DNA of 64,000 nt. It comes from Epiperipatus broadwayi. Taxonomy: Eukaryota > Onychophora > Udeonychophora > Euonychophora > Peripatidae. This document shows, in pieces, positions 40,501 to 51,897 of this stretch. The stretch covers positions 246,001 through 310,000 of the forward strand of contig JAQFVV010000515.1 of NCBI GenBank assembly GCA_028023455.1, in the 5' to 3' direction. The number at the start of each line of letters is the position of its first letter. The first letter of the stretch is position 1. The notes below the pieces were generated by a model that worked only from the letters and a program-made list of their open reading frames with translations, had not been told where the DNA came from and made no database searches. The translations under genes were made by a program, and so were the position numbers.

Positions 40501-41530
40501 CAGAAGATGCAAATTAGCTCAAAGAATTTTTTACTACTCGATATGGTGAAATAAGAAAAAATCCTAAGGTAGGTGGTAATTAAATAGCAAAAGAGACACA
40601 ATTTCTAGGCTTTTATACAAATATGGTAAACTCATAAAAGCTATAGTTAAAATATGTTTTAAGCCTTCTCATTTTATTTCTTTTTATAAAAATTAGAAGA
40701 TTAATCATGCACAAACAGAGTGATGGTTACTCTATATGATCATTCATATATCTTATGAGAAAAACTATATTGGATAACAACAGCGCATTTATTTATCATG
40801 AGTTCAACGTGAATTTAAATCTCGTTTGAGAAAAGTTGAAAAATTTTTCAACAGTTTTAAAATTTCATTTTATATAGCTAGCTCATATATAACACAGCCA
40901 AGCTTCTAATATTGATCTGTATATGGGGTCTAAATATTTTTTTCTTTTTAACTAACTAGCATGAAAACATAGTTAAACATCTAATATTGGATAGTAAATG
41001 AGCATTTAAGTGATTTTCTTTTAGCTAACAAGGATTTTAAAATATTTAAATCTTCATCACATGGCAATTGAAAAGCTCTGATGATTATTGGAGATTTCTT
41101 TGTCTTCAAATACGCTATTTAAATTCTGTTACCATTATCTTATCTATGTCTAATGGATGGGCTTAAAGACCTAGTGAGGAGCCCCAAGAAGCTTAGATAT
41201 TTTTTTAAGATAATCATTCAATTTTTTCTATGTCTTATCTGCAATGAATTATTTGATCATAATTCAGCAAAACATGTACAAATCTACACATACGCATTTG
41301 TATTGTATTATGGTTAACAATTAAATTTTTTAAGATAGTGGGCTTAAATGTCAGTCCACTACACTGCTTCTCAGTTTACAATTTCCAAGAAATAAATTGT
41401 TTCATTAAGCTATTATAGTTTGGCAAATATATTTAAACTTCAACAAAATTTGTACTCTAATGAGTAACTTTTTTTAACAACAATTTTCTAAGTCAGTAGA
41501 ATTTTACCCTTACATTCTTTTATTTTATTT
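40501..41530. other. AT-rich noncoding DNA
   Basis: No gene or repeat is recognised between the solo arm and the 41541 element. Confidence 0.45.
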
Positions 41531-42110
41531 CTTAAAATATAGGGTATATGAGCACAGACTTTCACATGACTTCCCACTCTCCACACTATCTCATAACACT
41601 AATACACTTGAGCACATATATGTTGAAAAGATAAACAATCACCAATATACGTATTTCATGTTAAACCAGCAATCATCAGTTGGTCTAGATTACCATCTCT
41701 ACACATATATGCTATAAGTGTTCAGACAAGAATCTCAGCCTCAGGGTGGTCTTTGAGCATTCCATCATCAGATTTTTAATTGGATGGACGGTTGAAGAGT
41801 TGGAGGGTGGAGTAGATTGAAGCCTGTCCATTAAAATATGAGGATTGACTATCTTAATATATATCTGAGCACTTATAGCATATATGTGTAATGATGGTAA
41901 TCTGGACGAACTGATGATTGCTGGTTTAGCATGAAATACGTCTATTGGTGATTATTTATCTTTTCAACATATATGTGTTCAAGGGTATTAGCGTTATGAG
42001 ATAGTGGGGAGAGTGGTGGGTCATGTGAAAGTCTGTGTTCATATACCCTATATATTACATATATAGGCACAGGTAAATAATAAGCTTGTGTGTTTCAGTT
42101 CTTAAAATAT
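41531..42110. mobile_element. Inverted-repeat element with 10-bp target duplication
   Basis: CTTAAAATAT at 41531-41540 and 42101-42110 flanks a 560-bp unit. Inside, about 155 bp at the left (AGGGTATATGAGCACAGAC onward) is inverted at the right (about 41899-42050). The right end extends further (to ...GTTTCAGTT at 42100), so the left end is truncated relative to the right. The middle holds the 'gagcattccatcatcag' block shared with 23330-23690, 62823-63135 and 63285-63580. A 10-bp duplication with one truncated end suggests retrotransposition of a short RNA more than cut-and-paste. Family unnamed. Confidence 0.75.
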
Positions 42111-42491
42111 TATTTTTTAAATAATGGGTTTTATTTTTTACCAGCTATTATAAGTAATTAAAAAAAAAGTATTAGCTTCCATTAAAATTAGCATGAATTG
42201 AACGTATGTATAAATGATCATTTTCCAGTTCTTTTTTTCTTGTTAAAATTATTAATCATACATAAGTATATTTATACATTCTAATTTAAATTAAATATGA
42301 TCAATTCTATAATCCAAACACATGTCATCATTAAATTTATTTACATGTATCACTAAAGATCTTGATTAAAAAATAATAATAAAATCCTAGATGTCTAATA
42401 AAAGAAAGACGCATTAAATTTATCAGCTGTTAATTGTATCTAAAGTCTCTGTATTGCTCTTCTATCAAGTGTCCAAGTCTCAGATCCATAA

Positions 42492-45400
42492 ATCATCACC
42501 ACCAACCATTATCAGTCCACTGCAGGATGAAGGGCTCTCCAAGTTCAATCCATCTTTTCCTATCGTTAGCTTCTCTTCTCCACATCACCCATGCACACTT
42601 TCTTATTTCATCCACCCATCTCACATGTGGTCTCTTTCTGGGTCTTTTACAATCTTTTGGAATCCAGTTTAAAATTTTAATTGTCCATCTGTTATCATCT
42701 CTTCTAAAAATATGTCCAGCCCAACTTCACTTCAGTCTTTTAATTTTTTCAATCAGCTCAGTAACACCTGTTTGTTCTCTTACCCATACATTGCATTTTC
42801 GATCCCTTCTTGTTATTCCCAACATGCATCTCTCCATACTTCTGTGAGTGGTCTGAAGTCTCTGTATTGCTCTTTTATTAAGTGTCCAAGTCTCAGATCC
42901 ATAAGTAAGAACTGGCAAAACACATTTATTAAAAGCCTTCCTTTTCAAACACATAGGCATATTTCCTTTTAATATCAAGTTATTTCTACCAAAAGCACTC
43001 TAACCAAGTTTAATTCTATGATTAATTTCATCCATTATATTTCCATCTGTATTAATAATCTGACCAAGGTATTTGTAACTGTTAACAACTTCTAACTCAT
43101 CATAAGAAAATCTATTAAACATTACTTTAGTCTTCATAACATTTATCTTTAGTCCTACTTTCCTACTTTCATCTGATAACTCCTGCAACATTTCCTGTAG
43201 TTCTAAAGCTTTATTTGAAACAACAACTACATCATTTGCAAAATCTAAATGACTTAAATAATCTCCATTTACTTTCACTCCTTTAGCTTCCCATTTTAAT
43301 CCACAAAATACTTTTTGCAGCACTGCTGTAAAAATTTTTGGAGATATGGAGTCACCCTGTCTTACACCCTTTTCAATGTTGATTTTCCAACTATCATTAT
43401 GTAATCTAATTGTTGCTGTTGCATTTTTATAAATATTCTTCAAAATATGACAATATCCTGGATCTACACCTTGATGATCCAATGTTTTGATCACTGAAGA
43501 AATGTTTATAGAATCAAATGCCTTTTCATAGTCTACAAATCCTAAGCATAATGGCAATTCATATTCATTTGTCCTTTCTATAATTTCTCTCAATACCTGG
43601 ATATGATCTATTGTACTAAAACCACTTTTAAATCCAGCTTGTTCTCTTGGTTAGTGGAAATCCAGTGTTTTCTGTAGACAAGTTGTAATTATCTTAGTAA
43701 AAATTTTGTATAAAACTGATAAAAGACTGATAGGTCTGTAACTTTTAATATTTTCTTTATCACTTTTTTTAAATATTAATATTAATACTGCATTCTTCCA
43801 ATCATCTGGTACATCTTTATCATTTAGACATTTGGTATATAACTTTGCTAAAAAATTTTTTATTTCTTCACCTGCTTCTTTTAATATATCAATTACAATT
43901 CCATCATTACCTGGAGTCTTCCCTTTCTTCATAAATTTAATTGCATGTCTCATTTCCTCATTCAAAATTCTGGGCAATTCGAAAGATATAATATGTGTAG
44001 GAGGCACTTGTTCTTTATTACTATATAATTATTGATAGAAGTCTTCTACATATTTTATGATGTCATCTCTCTTTTTAGTAATAACGCCATCTTTTTTTTT
44101 TATTGCAGATATAAATTTTCTACCAATACCAAAATGTTGTTTTACATTCTTTGGACTTTTATTCTCTTCTACAGCTTTCCTTGTTAGTTCACAATTATAT
44201 TTTCTTATATCATTTTCAACTCTTTTCTGCATCATAATACAAAATTCGAGATATTCAATCCTTTTTAATGCATCATTGTTGTATATTCTCATATTCCTTC
44301 TTTTCTTCATAAATTCTCTAGTCTCAATAAAATTTTTATTGGTCAATTGCTTTTTTCTACAGCTATCTTTGTTGCAGTTTTTAAAAGTGTATCACTTATT
44401 TTCCTATTAATATCATTCAAATCTGAATCATGTTCAAAATCTACTAATACTTGAAACCGATTTGTAAGTTCTAATTTAAATTCATTAGAATGTTTCTGAA
44501 GATTAGGAATATCAACTATAAACATTGTTTTTCTTAATAATTTTTGTCTCTCTAGTTTTGCATTAACATGTATCTTATATCTTACTAATCGATGATCACT
44601 TCCTGTGTTAAATTTATTAAGAACATTACAATCTTGAAATATATATTTTCGGTTAGTCAAAATATAATCCAATTCTGATGTACCTTCATTTGGATGCTTC
44701 ATATCCATTTCCTTTTAACCTTTTTCTCAAAAAAAGAATTCATAATATAAAGTTTTTCTTTTTCTGCAAACTCCACAAGTCTATGTCCTCTCTCATTTCT
44801 ATTACCATAACCAAAATTACCTACAACATTTTCATCTTTCATTTGTTTACCAATTCTGGCATTAAAGTCTCCCATAACAATTTTAAAATGTTGTTTACTC
44901 TGATAAAAAGTCTTTTGTACATCCATATAAAAATCTTCTATAACTTCATCACTATGAGAACTTGTTGGGGCATACACCTGAATTATCTGCATTTGGTATC
45001 TGCTATTAAGTTGTAAAACTAATCTTGCCACTCTGTCTGATACACCATCAATCTCCATAATGTTATTCTTCCATTTTTTATTTATAATGAATCCTATTCC
45101 ACTTGTATTTCCAATATTTGTGCCTTTATAGTAGAATATATGTCCACTTTTTAAATCAATTGTTTCTTCACCTTTTCTTCTAACTTCACAAAGTTCAATA
45201 ATATCCCATTTAATATAAGACAGTTCTTTTTCTAACTCTTGCAATCTTCCTTCACTTAAAAGTGATCTGCAGTTGTAAGTACCTAAATAAAAAGTCGTCA
45301 TCAAATGGCAGCCTGAGTCCACAATCAGGGGATTTTTAGCACCCTCTGCCTTCGGACACCAACCGCTGCCTTGGTTGGTGACTTCACAGTCTCCTGGAAA

Positions 45401-45680
45401 TAAGGGCCATGATTTATTTTTGTCTGTTATGATTGTATATATTGGAAAAAATATTCTTAAACTCGGAGGTAAAAAGCCAATAAACTAACCGCGCTGGCTA
45501 ATGCATGTTGGTGAGCAGCCCATCCATGTTCGTATACTATATGAATAATCACATAGTAATAACAGCTGCAATGACAAGAACATATGGAGTGGACATTAGG
45601 AATTTGTCCTGCTCAGTTCCTTTAAGGCCTCGAAGAGGAATCAAAGGGTCTCCTTTCAGTTAATAGCAAACTCCTTTCTG
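42492..45680 (-). mobile_element. Full-length RTE-like retrotransposon (3189 bp), nested
   Basis: The element is flanked by the near-identical 11-mers CAGATCCATAA (42481-42491) and CAAATCCATAA (45681-45691), a target duplication made inside the RT region of an older copy. The length is typical of RTE elements (about 3.2-3.3 kb). On the minus strand it has a 5' leader of about 358 bp, one long coding region (45322-42496), and a very short 3' end (about 4 bp after the stop) of GATGATT type. It belongs to the same family as its host, to judge by nearly identical overlapping RT sequence. Confidence 0.85.
42496..45322 (-). pseudogene. RTE-like endonuclease-reverse transcriptase (ORF disrupted)
   Basis: About 940 codons. 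N-terminal endonuclease: LGTYNCRSLLSEGRLQEL, ELCEVRRKGEE, VYAPTSSHSD, GDFNARIG and GSDHRLVRYKI, the usual catalytic N, E, D and H positions. RT: MKKGKTPGNDGIV, YRPISLLSVLYKIFTKI, GFVDYEKAFDSI, GVRQGDSISPKIF, then HLDFANDVVVVSN in which the catalytic FADD box reads FAND, then NSYKYLGQII and LPVLTYGSETWTL. C-terminal: SWAGHIFRRDDNRWT, KRPRKRPHVRWVDEI and EPFILQWTDNG. Frameshifts lie near 44705 and 44345 (A run). In-frame stops lie near 44031, 43652, 43001 and 42728. With the Asp-to-Asn change the copy is dead. This organisation, without a gag ORF, points to the RTE clade. Confidence 0.9.
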
Positions 45681-46104
45681 CAAATCCATAAGTAAAAACT
45701 GGTAAAACACATTTATTAAAAACCATTCTTTTCAAACACACGGGCATATTTCCTTTTAGTATCAAGTTATTTCTACCAAAAGCACTCCCACCAAGTTTAA
45801 TTCTCTGATTAATTTCATCCATTATGTTTCCATCTGTATTAATAATCTGACTAAGATATTTGTAGCTGTTAACTTCTTCTAACTCATCGTAATCAATCTT
45901 TATTTTCATATTTTGAGAAGATCCATTGAACATTACTTTAGTTTTTTTAACATTTATCTTTAGTCCTATCTTTCTACTTTCATCTGATAACTCCTGCAAC
46001 ATTTCCTCCACTCGAAGTATGGAGAGATGCATGTTAGGAGTAGCAAGAAATGATCGAAAAAGCAATATATCGGTAAGAGAACAAACAGATGTTATTGACC
46101 TCAT
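45681..46104 (-). pseudogene. Inverted RT-thumb segment of the twin-primed copy
   Basis: On the minus strand (46008 to about 45681) the frame reads EMLQELSDESRKIGLKINV, KVMFNGSSQN, ELEEVNSYKYLSQIINTDG, IKLGGSAFGRNNLILKGNM and CVLPVFTYG. This is parallel to residues of the full-length copy just above and still open where that copy has a stop. The frame then runs into the nested element's 5' end. The few bases from 46009 to 46104 belong to the oppositely oriented 3' piece. Confidence 0.8.
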
Positions 46105-46370
46105 TGAAAAATTAAAAGACTGAAGTGGAGTTTGGCTGGATATATTGCTAGAAGAGATGATTATAGATGGACAATTGAAATCTTAAACTGGATTGCAAGA
46201 GATAGTAAAAGACCCAGAAAGAGATCACATGTGAGATGGATGGATGAAATAAGAAAGTGTGCAGGGGTGATGTGGAGAAAAGAAGCTAAAGATAGGTGAA
46301 GATGGTTTGAATTTGAAGAGACTTTCATCCTGCAGTAGATTGATAATGGTTGATGATGATGATGATGATG
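46009..46370 (+). pseudogene. 3' segment of the twin-primed copy with (GAT)n tail
   Basis: The plus strand reads SMERCMLGVARNDRKSNISV, REQTDVIDLIEKLKD, then, after a stop, a GHIARRDDYRWTIEIL-like region in shifted frame, KDPERD, and a 3' end 'ttcatcctgcagtagattga', 'taatgg' and (GATGAT)n. This corresponds to the last third of the RTE-like protein and the element's 3' tail. Confidence 0.8.
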
Positions 46371-46619
46371 AATTGTATCTAATGGAAAATCTATATCGAT
46401 ATCATTTGCAATTCTTAAATCTAATATATGATTGATGACAGACAATTTTAAAACTTAATTGCGCTTTCTGTTGAATATATTACACAAAGATGAATATTGT
46501 TTGTGGAAGGTTTGTGTTAATGACATTTTATTTAAAGTTATATATTAGATTATTTTTATTTTCTAGTTTAATTAAAAGTTTTTTAAAAAATTCTAACTTA
46601 TATTTTTATACTTTTCTAA

Positions 46620-47170
46620 ATATATTTAACCATTGGTATTAACATCCAGAGTAGTAAAGGAAATAATGTATGAGTAATATTATTGTCTTTTCTTCTTCAT
46701 ATATTGCTAGCTGACTAGTGGCTGCACTAAGATGGGAATTAACCTACGATCTTTAAATTCGTGGATATTGAATTTAAGGTGAATTTAAGATGATTATTAC
46801 CATGAAAGGTAACAATCAAAAGAAATTTTATCCTTGATCTTAAAATAAAAAAACAACAGAGAAATCAGACACTCCGCAAGAATGTTATTTTTAATAGGAT
46901 AACCTAGTTGATTAGGATAATCCCTTATATTCAGTATTCATGAACTTAGAAGCCACTGGTTAAATTTCTATTCTAATAACGTCATAAGTCATCCCAGAAA
47001 CACCTGAAGAAGAGAGAATAATACTACTCAAAATATAATTCTATATTAATTTGTATGCTGTTATCAACAATTAAATGTATTTTTGGAAAAAAGTTTTTTC
47101 TAACTATATTTGTCATATAAACTTGATGAGTAAAATAGTCCAATATATAAAAGTGGCATAATCTTAAATC
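46620..47170. repeat. Dispersed repeat related to the 12.43-12.85 kb interior
   Basis: 'ctagctgactagtggctgcacta' (broken by changes), 'gatattgaatttaagg' and 'agccactggttaaattt' follow the order seen at 12560-12700. 'aaaatagtccaatatata' at about 47131-47149 resembles the TATATGTTGGAC terminus of the 12432 MITE. The match is partial, with an internal insertion around 46790-46940. Confidence 0.45.
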
Positions 47171-47387
47171 TTGCTCAGACAATATTTATTGTCATATAAG
47201 ATACCCCCCCCTCCAAAAAAAACCCCAGTTTGGTTAATAAATGATTGTTCACCAATTCAATATTGTTACGATACGTGTTGAAAGATCTATGAATGTGTAT
47301 TAATTATATCATCACAAATTTTCTGAGAGGTAGAATTAATAGCTGATAAATTTAATGTTTTCTTTTATTAGTTATCTAGAATCTTTT

Positions 47388-47487
47388 TTTCCCCATGTGT
47401 CAAAGCATTGGTCGGGAAGCGAATCCCGCAAACCCGGGACAATTGCTTGTAAGACAGCTGCACTGACCACTCGGCCACCAACGCTTG
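47388..47487 (-). mobile_element. tRNA-like SINE, minus strand
   Basis: On the minus strand it reads AAGCGTTGG, then the A box TGGCCGAGTGG (exact consensus), a CTTACAA anticodon-like loop, a long variable arm, and a T-arm-like CGGGATTCGCTTCCCG, then CCAATGC..TTTGACACATG and a short A-rich tail (GGGGAAAAAAAG). It is the same family as 24210-24338, but with a different anticodon position (TAC), a sign of a SINE or tRNA-like retrocopy and not a working tRNA. A target duplication is not clear. Confidence 0.7.
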
Positions 47488-47950
47488 ATCTTATTTTTTT
47501 TAATCATAATTTTCAATATTTATACAGAAATGTAATGGTGATCCACACATGGTCGAGTTATAGAATTGATCAACTTTAATTAAAATTAGTAGGGATCGAT
47601 ATACATATTAATTACAGTATAAAGGAAAAACTAGAAAATTATTAATATACATACATATGTCAATCCACGCTAATTTTAATTAAAGATGGTCTTTTTTTTC
47701 TTAATTATTGAAAATAATTCACAAAAGAATGAATTTATCATAATCAGTGCATCATTCACATTTAGCTCAATTCTATCACAACCATCGATCAATGCAAAAG
47801 TCAGACAAACTCCCATATCTAAGTCGTTCAGTTCATTCTTATCACAACCATTCATTAGCCCACATTATAGATACATCAAGAACCTACATTTTTTCAAGCA
47901 AGGCATATAGCACGTTACAGTTTAACTTCATATATTTTATATCTATCTAT

Positions 47951-48060
47951 CTACCTACCTACTGTAACGGTATTGAAGCAATGGATCTGGAAGTCCGATC
48001 CATGCTTCACAGCCTCCTATAAACTTAATTACTATTGTAGGCCTGAATTAAGTTTATAGC
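47951..48060. repeat. Two adjacent hairpins after TGTAACGG
   Basis: GAAGCAATGGATC is inverted as GATCCATGCTTC (one bulge) at about 47971-48006. ATAAACTTAATT is inverted as AATTAAGTTTAT at about 48020-48059. TGTAACGG at 47952 resembles the 5' edge of many LTRs, and a TATA-like box lies 0.6 kb downstream, but no second LTR or primer-binding site was found. Confidence 0.5.
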
Positions 48061-51000
48061 CCAATATTAGCAGGGTTTTGCATTAAAGCTAAAATTAATT
48101 ATGTTTATTAAATTTGTATTTACATTTAAATATTTTGTGTTAAATAAATTCCATTCGAAGATTAAATCTCTGTTAGTAAAAATTACTTGTAAAACCTGTT
48201 AGTCAAACATATATATACGTCAAGCGTATATATATGAGTTAATGCAAAATTCTGCTGAAAAAATGCTTATTTTATTAAAAGAAATAATATATTTTTCTTT
48301 TTAAAATTTTGTTAAAATATGGCGTATGATTTTATTTTAAGATAAGCCTGCCAACATTTCTAAAAGGAATGGTATGTTTAATTAGTTAGTCCATTCAAGG
48401 CAATTAGAGATGGCCTTTTAATTAAATAAAATTCAAACTTAAATGCACAATTTGATAAAAAGAAATTGAAAGTTTATTTTTAGTAAAAACTTACTTCGAA
48501 ACAAAGAAGTGTAGGGGGCTTATCAAGATCTAAAATCATACGCAAACAATAGAAGGGTAGCGGACAAAAGGTATAAAAAGGAGAGGAGAACAAAAGACTG
48601 GGCTCTCTCTGGTTCTTTTTGCTGATCTATGCAGATCCTGTGCTGTGAGTCACTATATTTTTATGTCTAAAAGCAGAAAATATTGTTCCTGAATTCCTGG
48701 AAATCACCATTAGAAGTTTCAGCATGCGACATGCTAAAAGTGATAGTAATTTGATGAACATGAAAATGATTGGCGGTTAGGCAAACGGCTTTGCCTGCCT
48801 CCGGAGTCCTAATCCAGCAAAATGCTGTGACATGACAAAATAGAAGCCTGAACTGTGTGCCGGTCTGTGTGACCATTCGATTAAAATGCTACAGAATTTC
48901 CATTTCCTTGTCCAGACAAATCTCAACATCTTCAATCAAGCCACTACATCAAGGGAATGGGATCCATAAATAAGGACTGGTAACTGTTTAAAAATCTCCT
49001 CATGAACTCTTTATTGCTCTACCATTTTCATAAATACCTTTCTAAATTGTTCCATTTAATTATATCTATCTTGTAACCATTTTTTTTATTAGACTAATAT
49101 TAATTTTATCTTTTATCGTTTGGTCATTTACTTATTAAAAATTCTTCTCCTTCGCTATTCCTCATTTTAAAATGTATTTAAATGTTTTCTTGTTTTTATT
49201 TGCAGTGTAAATTATTTTTTTATTTGAAACTTTCCAAATTAATAATTTTATTAAAGTTGAAAAGATATTGATTTAAACCGCACGATATTATGTCATTACT
49301 CGGCCTTATTATCAATTTATTTATTATATAATCAACCAGGGAATAGTGGAGGTAGTTTAAACATTCCTAATATTTTCAAATGTCATTTATTAAAAATATG
49401 TTATTTAATCTAAAAGCTTAGTTTTCTAATTTTCTTTCAATTTCTTAGTAGCTTAATCTTTTATTTTTACTTATCAAATGATCCAGGCACGCACAAACAC
49501 ATTTAATATTATATGTTTTTATATGCACATTTAACTGATTTACTCCCATAAGTGATCCATCCATGTCTCTCTCTGATGCTAAGCCTGGGCCTGGTAGGAA
49601 AATAATCTATGCGTGTCTCAGATAATGTTGTTGGTTTGTAGTTAGCCTCGAGAATAGGCAAATAGGGCAGAGGTCATAGTATTCTTGATTTAATATCTCA
49701 CGTATGGATGGTCTCGAGGTACTTTCGCCTAGTATTCGAACTGGGTTAAACCAACATACATCATCTGACCGTCACAGTATATATATGCAGTTACATTATT
49801 TTAAAATTAAAATAAAAGGGGGGAAATAATTTAAGTAAAAATGATTTTATTAAAAACTAAAAACCAAAATTAAAGGACTTATGTTAACATATATATATTG
49901 CACAGATGAAAAACTTTAAAAGTATTTTAAAAAAAAAAGAATTTAAAAGTACTTTTTGTAAAAAAAATAAAGATCTAAAGATAGATTAATATTTTTTATT
50001 ATATGTTTTTTATAGATTAATATTTTTATTTTAAGTTATATAAAAAAAAATAGAAATAAATGTTAATGAATTTCTATTTTAAGAATCATGTTTAATCTTA
50101 ATAAATGGAAATGATTGTTTTATTAATTAAATGTAAAGCAAACTAGCCCTTGGGGCACTTAAATAATAAGGTCAGATAAGAAAATGAAATTAAAGATTGA
50201 CCAATGGAAGCACCAAGCCAGCATGGGCCAGAAAGAAAAACATCCGAACTTTAGGATCAGTGACATCATGTTTGAAATATCCGTAAAAATGCTGATAAAA
50301 GGCTATAAAAGTATAAGAGAAAATTATTAAAGAGAGTTGTTGTTGTTTTAATCTGATTATGAATTCACATATGAACTGTAGCTGTATTGCAGACTCCATG
50401 ACGTAAAAATCTGCAATAGATCTCATTTCCTGTTATACACCAGCTGAGGCAGCCTCCAAACTAATGATTACTGAATGGCAGCAAACAACGAACCGGTCTT
50501 CCCCAAATATTAAATGGACTTCAGTTGTATGAGTGCAAAGTATTATGGACAAGACAGACTTCAGACTTCTCATGGAAAGTATGAAATCTTTTGGTTATTC
50601 ACTACAAACTTTAACAAACTTTCAATTAGTAATATAAAGTATGAACTCTTATCTGACTTAAAGAATTCTAAATCAGTTAATAATAATATTTATTTTTATG
50701 TATAAATTTGCTAATCTAATCATTTCCATTTTTCTTTATTTATTTTTGTATTTATTAACTAAATTATTAAAATGTATTAAATTTAAGTTGGGTGTAGATG
50801 GTTGCATAGATTTGTTAAGTTTGGGGTTAAGTCATTGGGGTTCATTTCAGACTATTTGTTTCATAGTTTGGTCAATGCCTGTGGAGGGATATATGGGTAT
50901 TTATATCAATGTATTGTGAAGTTTATTAGCATACAGTGCAATGTGCCCAAAAGAATGCATGACCCAAAGGTTTAGTCATTGTGTTGCAATGGATATGGAT

Positions 51001-51120
51001 GTATTTTCCCACACCATGGATTTCCTTTTTGCTCTGGGTGTTTATAGTAAGATGACCAAGACTGCAATCCACCATTACAGAGCATCTTTAATATATATAT
51101 ATATGTAAAATAAATAAAAA
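48061..51120. other. Mostly AT-rich noncoding DNA
   Basis: No gene is supported. Two blocks stand out: a GC-richer stretch at 49545-49785 (minus strand: CCAGTTCGAATACTAGGCG, with a B-box-like GTTCGAATAC) that may be a SINE-like repeat, and 50100-50200, which matches 640-790 in reverse. (AT)n lies at 51091-51104. Confidence 0.4.
48569..48660 (+). promoter_or_regulatory. TATA-box-like promoter candidate
   Basis: GGTATAAAAAGGAGAGG at 48569-48585 is a strong TATA-type box. It is followed 25-35 bp later by a pyrimidine-rich CTCTCTCTGGTTC and a GCTGATCTATGCAGATC segment containing a small inverted repeat. This could be the U3/R part of a degraded LTR starting near 47952 or a chance AT-rich box. 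No downstream gene is recognised. Confidence 0.25.
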
Positions 51121-51285
51121 TATCCGTTAATTAAAAATAATATTGTAATTATAATTGAAATAATATTTTTAAACGGTTTATAAACAATTCAAACAATCTT
51201 TAAATCCGCAGAAGTACTTTCGGTTACTTTCAAACCTGCCTCAACTGCTATTAAATTCAAAAACTAAAAGCGGAAGCAAACGTCA

Positions 51286-51594
51286 TCAATTCAAATTCCA
51301 CGAATCTCGTATTTTAATGTTAGAAGCTTGTCGATTTATCAAATGTGTTTTATTCCTGTTTATAAAAATTGCCTCTTTAATTTTTCTTTTACTATGGTTT
51401 CTCTCTTCATGAAGAATTTTCACATTTTCAAAATTAAATTTAAATTTATGTTTACATGTTTTTTCATGATCAAAGAAAACTGAAGAAGATATTAAATCAC
51501 CATTATTTTTATTTTTTACACGCTTATATAACAATTCGTGTTCCTTCAATCTTTTCTCAATGTTGCACCTAGATTCACCTATATATGATAGCAT
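51286..51594 (-). CDS. Penelope-like GIY-YIG endonuclease C-terminal fragment
   Basis: 102 codons, open to a TAA before the 3' UTR. The element part begins at the YIG half of the GIY-YIG motif (YIGESRCNIEKRLKEHE, with the conserved Arg in ESRCNIEKR), then VFFDHEKTCKHKFKF, an ENVKILHEERNHSKRKIKEA block holding the conserved Glu, and HLINRQASN...SWNLN at the end. This is the order of the GIY-YIG domain that closes Penelope-like ORFs. The RT is entirely missing, and the first few codons (MLS) come from the palindrome spacer. It is a 5'-truncated fragment and no product is expected. Confidence 0.75.
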   Translation of the reverse strand: MLSYIGESRCNIEKRLKEHELLYKRVKNKNNGDLISSSVFFDHEKTCKHKFKFNFENVKILHEERNHSKRKIKEAIFINRNKTHLINRQASNIKIRDSWNLN

Positions 51595-51604
51595 ACAATC
51601 ACAT

Positions 51605-51897
51605 ATATATAGGTGAATCTAGGTCAACATTGAGAAAAGATTGAAGGAACACAATGTTATATAACGTTAAAAATAAAATAATTGATTTAATATCTTCTTC
51701 AGTTTTCTTTGATCATGAAAAACATGTAAACATAAATTTAAATTTAATTTTGAAAATGTGAAAATTCTTCATAAAGAGAGAAACCATAGTAAAAGAAAAA
51801 TTAAAGAGGCAATTTTTATAAACAGGAATAAAACACATTTGATAAATCGACAAGCTTCTAACATTAAAATACGAGATTCGTGGAATTTGAATTGATG
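51605..51897 (+). pseudogene. Second GIY-YIG fragment, frameshifted arm
   Basis: This is the mirror copy of 51286-51594. A base lost after CTAGGT and further deletions around 51650-51680 break the frame. The downstream part (IKEAIFINRN..., LINRQASN) is readable in one frame. It differs from the left arm only by these small lesions, so the palindrome is fairly young. Confidence 0.75.

Larger units (their letters stand above)
42432..46382 (+). mobile_element. Older twin-primed RTE-like copy (host of a nested element)
   Basis: The 12-bp sequence AATTGTATCTAA at 42432-42443 and 46371-46382 is the target duplication. After removing the nested element (42492-45680), the remainder is an inverted 5' piece (42444-42491 plus 45681-46008, RT thumb region on the minus strand) joined head-to-head to a 3' piece on the plus strand (46009-46370), which ends in a (GAT)n tail. 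In element coordinates the outer edge of the inverted piece ('cagagactt') and the start of the 3' piece ('ccactc') are only about 5 bp apart, the signature of twin priming. Amino-acid landmarks: MLQELSDESRK...LPVFTYG inverted, SMERCMLGVARNDRK forward. Confidence 0.8.

Noticed and set aside
47952-48960. LTR of a retrotransposon (TGTAACGG start, TATA box at 48571)
   Set aside because: There is no second LTR, no primer-binding site and no adjacent Gag/Pol; only the promoter-like box was kept, at low confidence.
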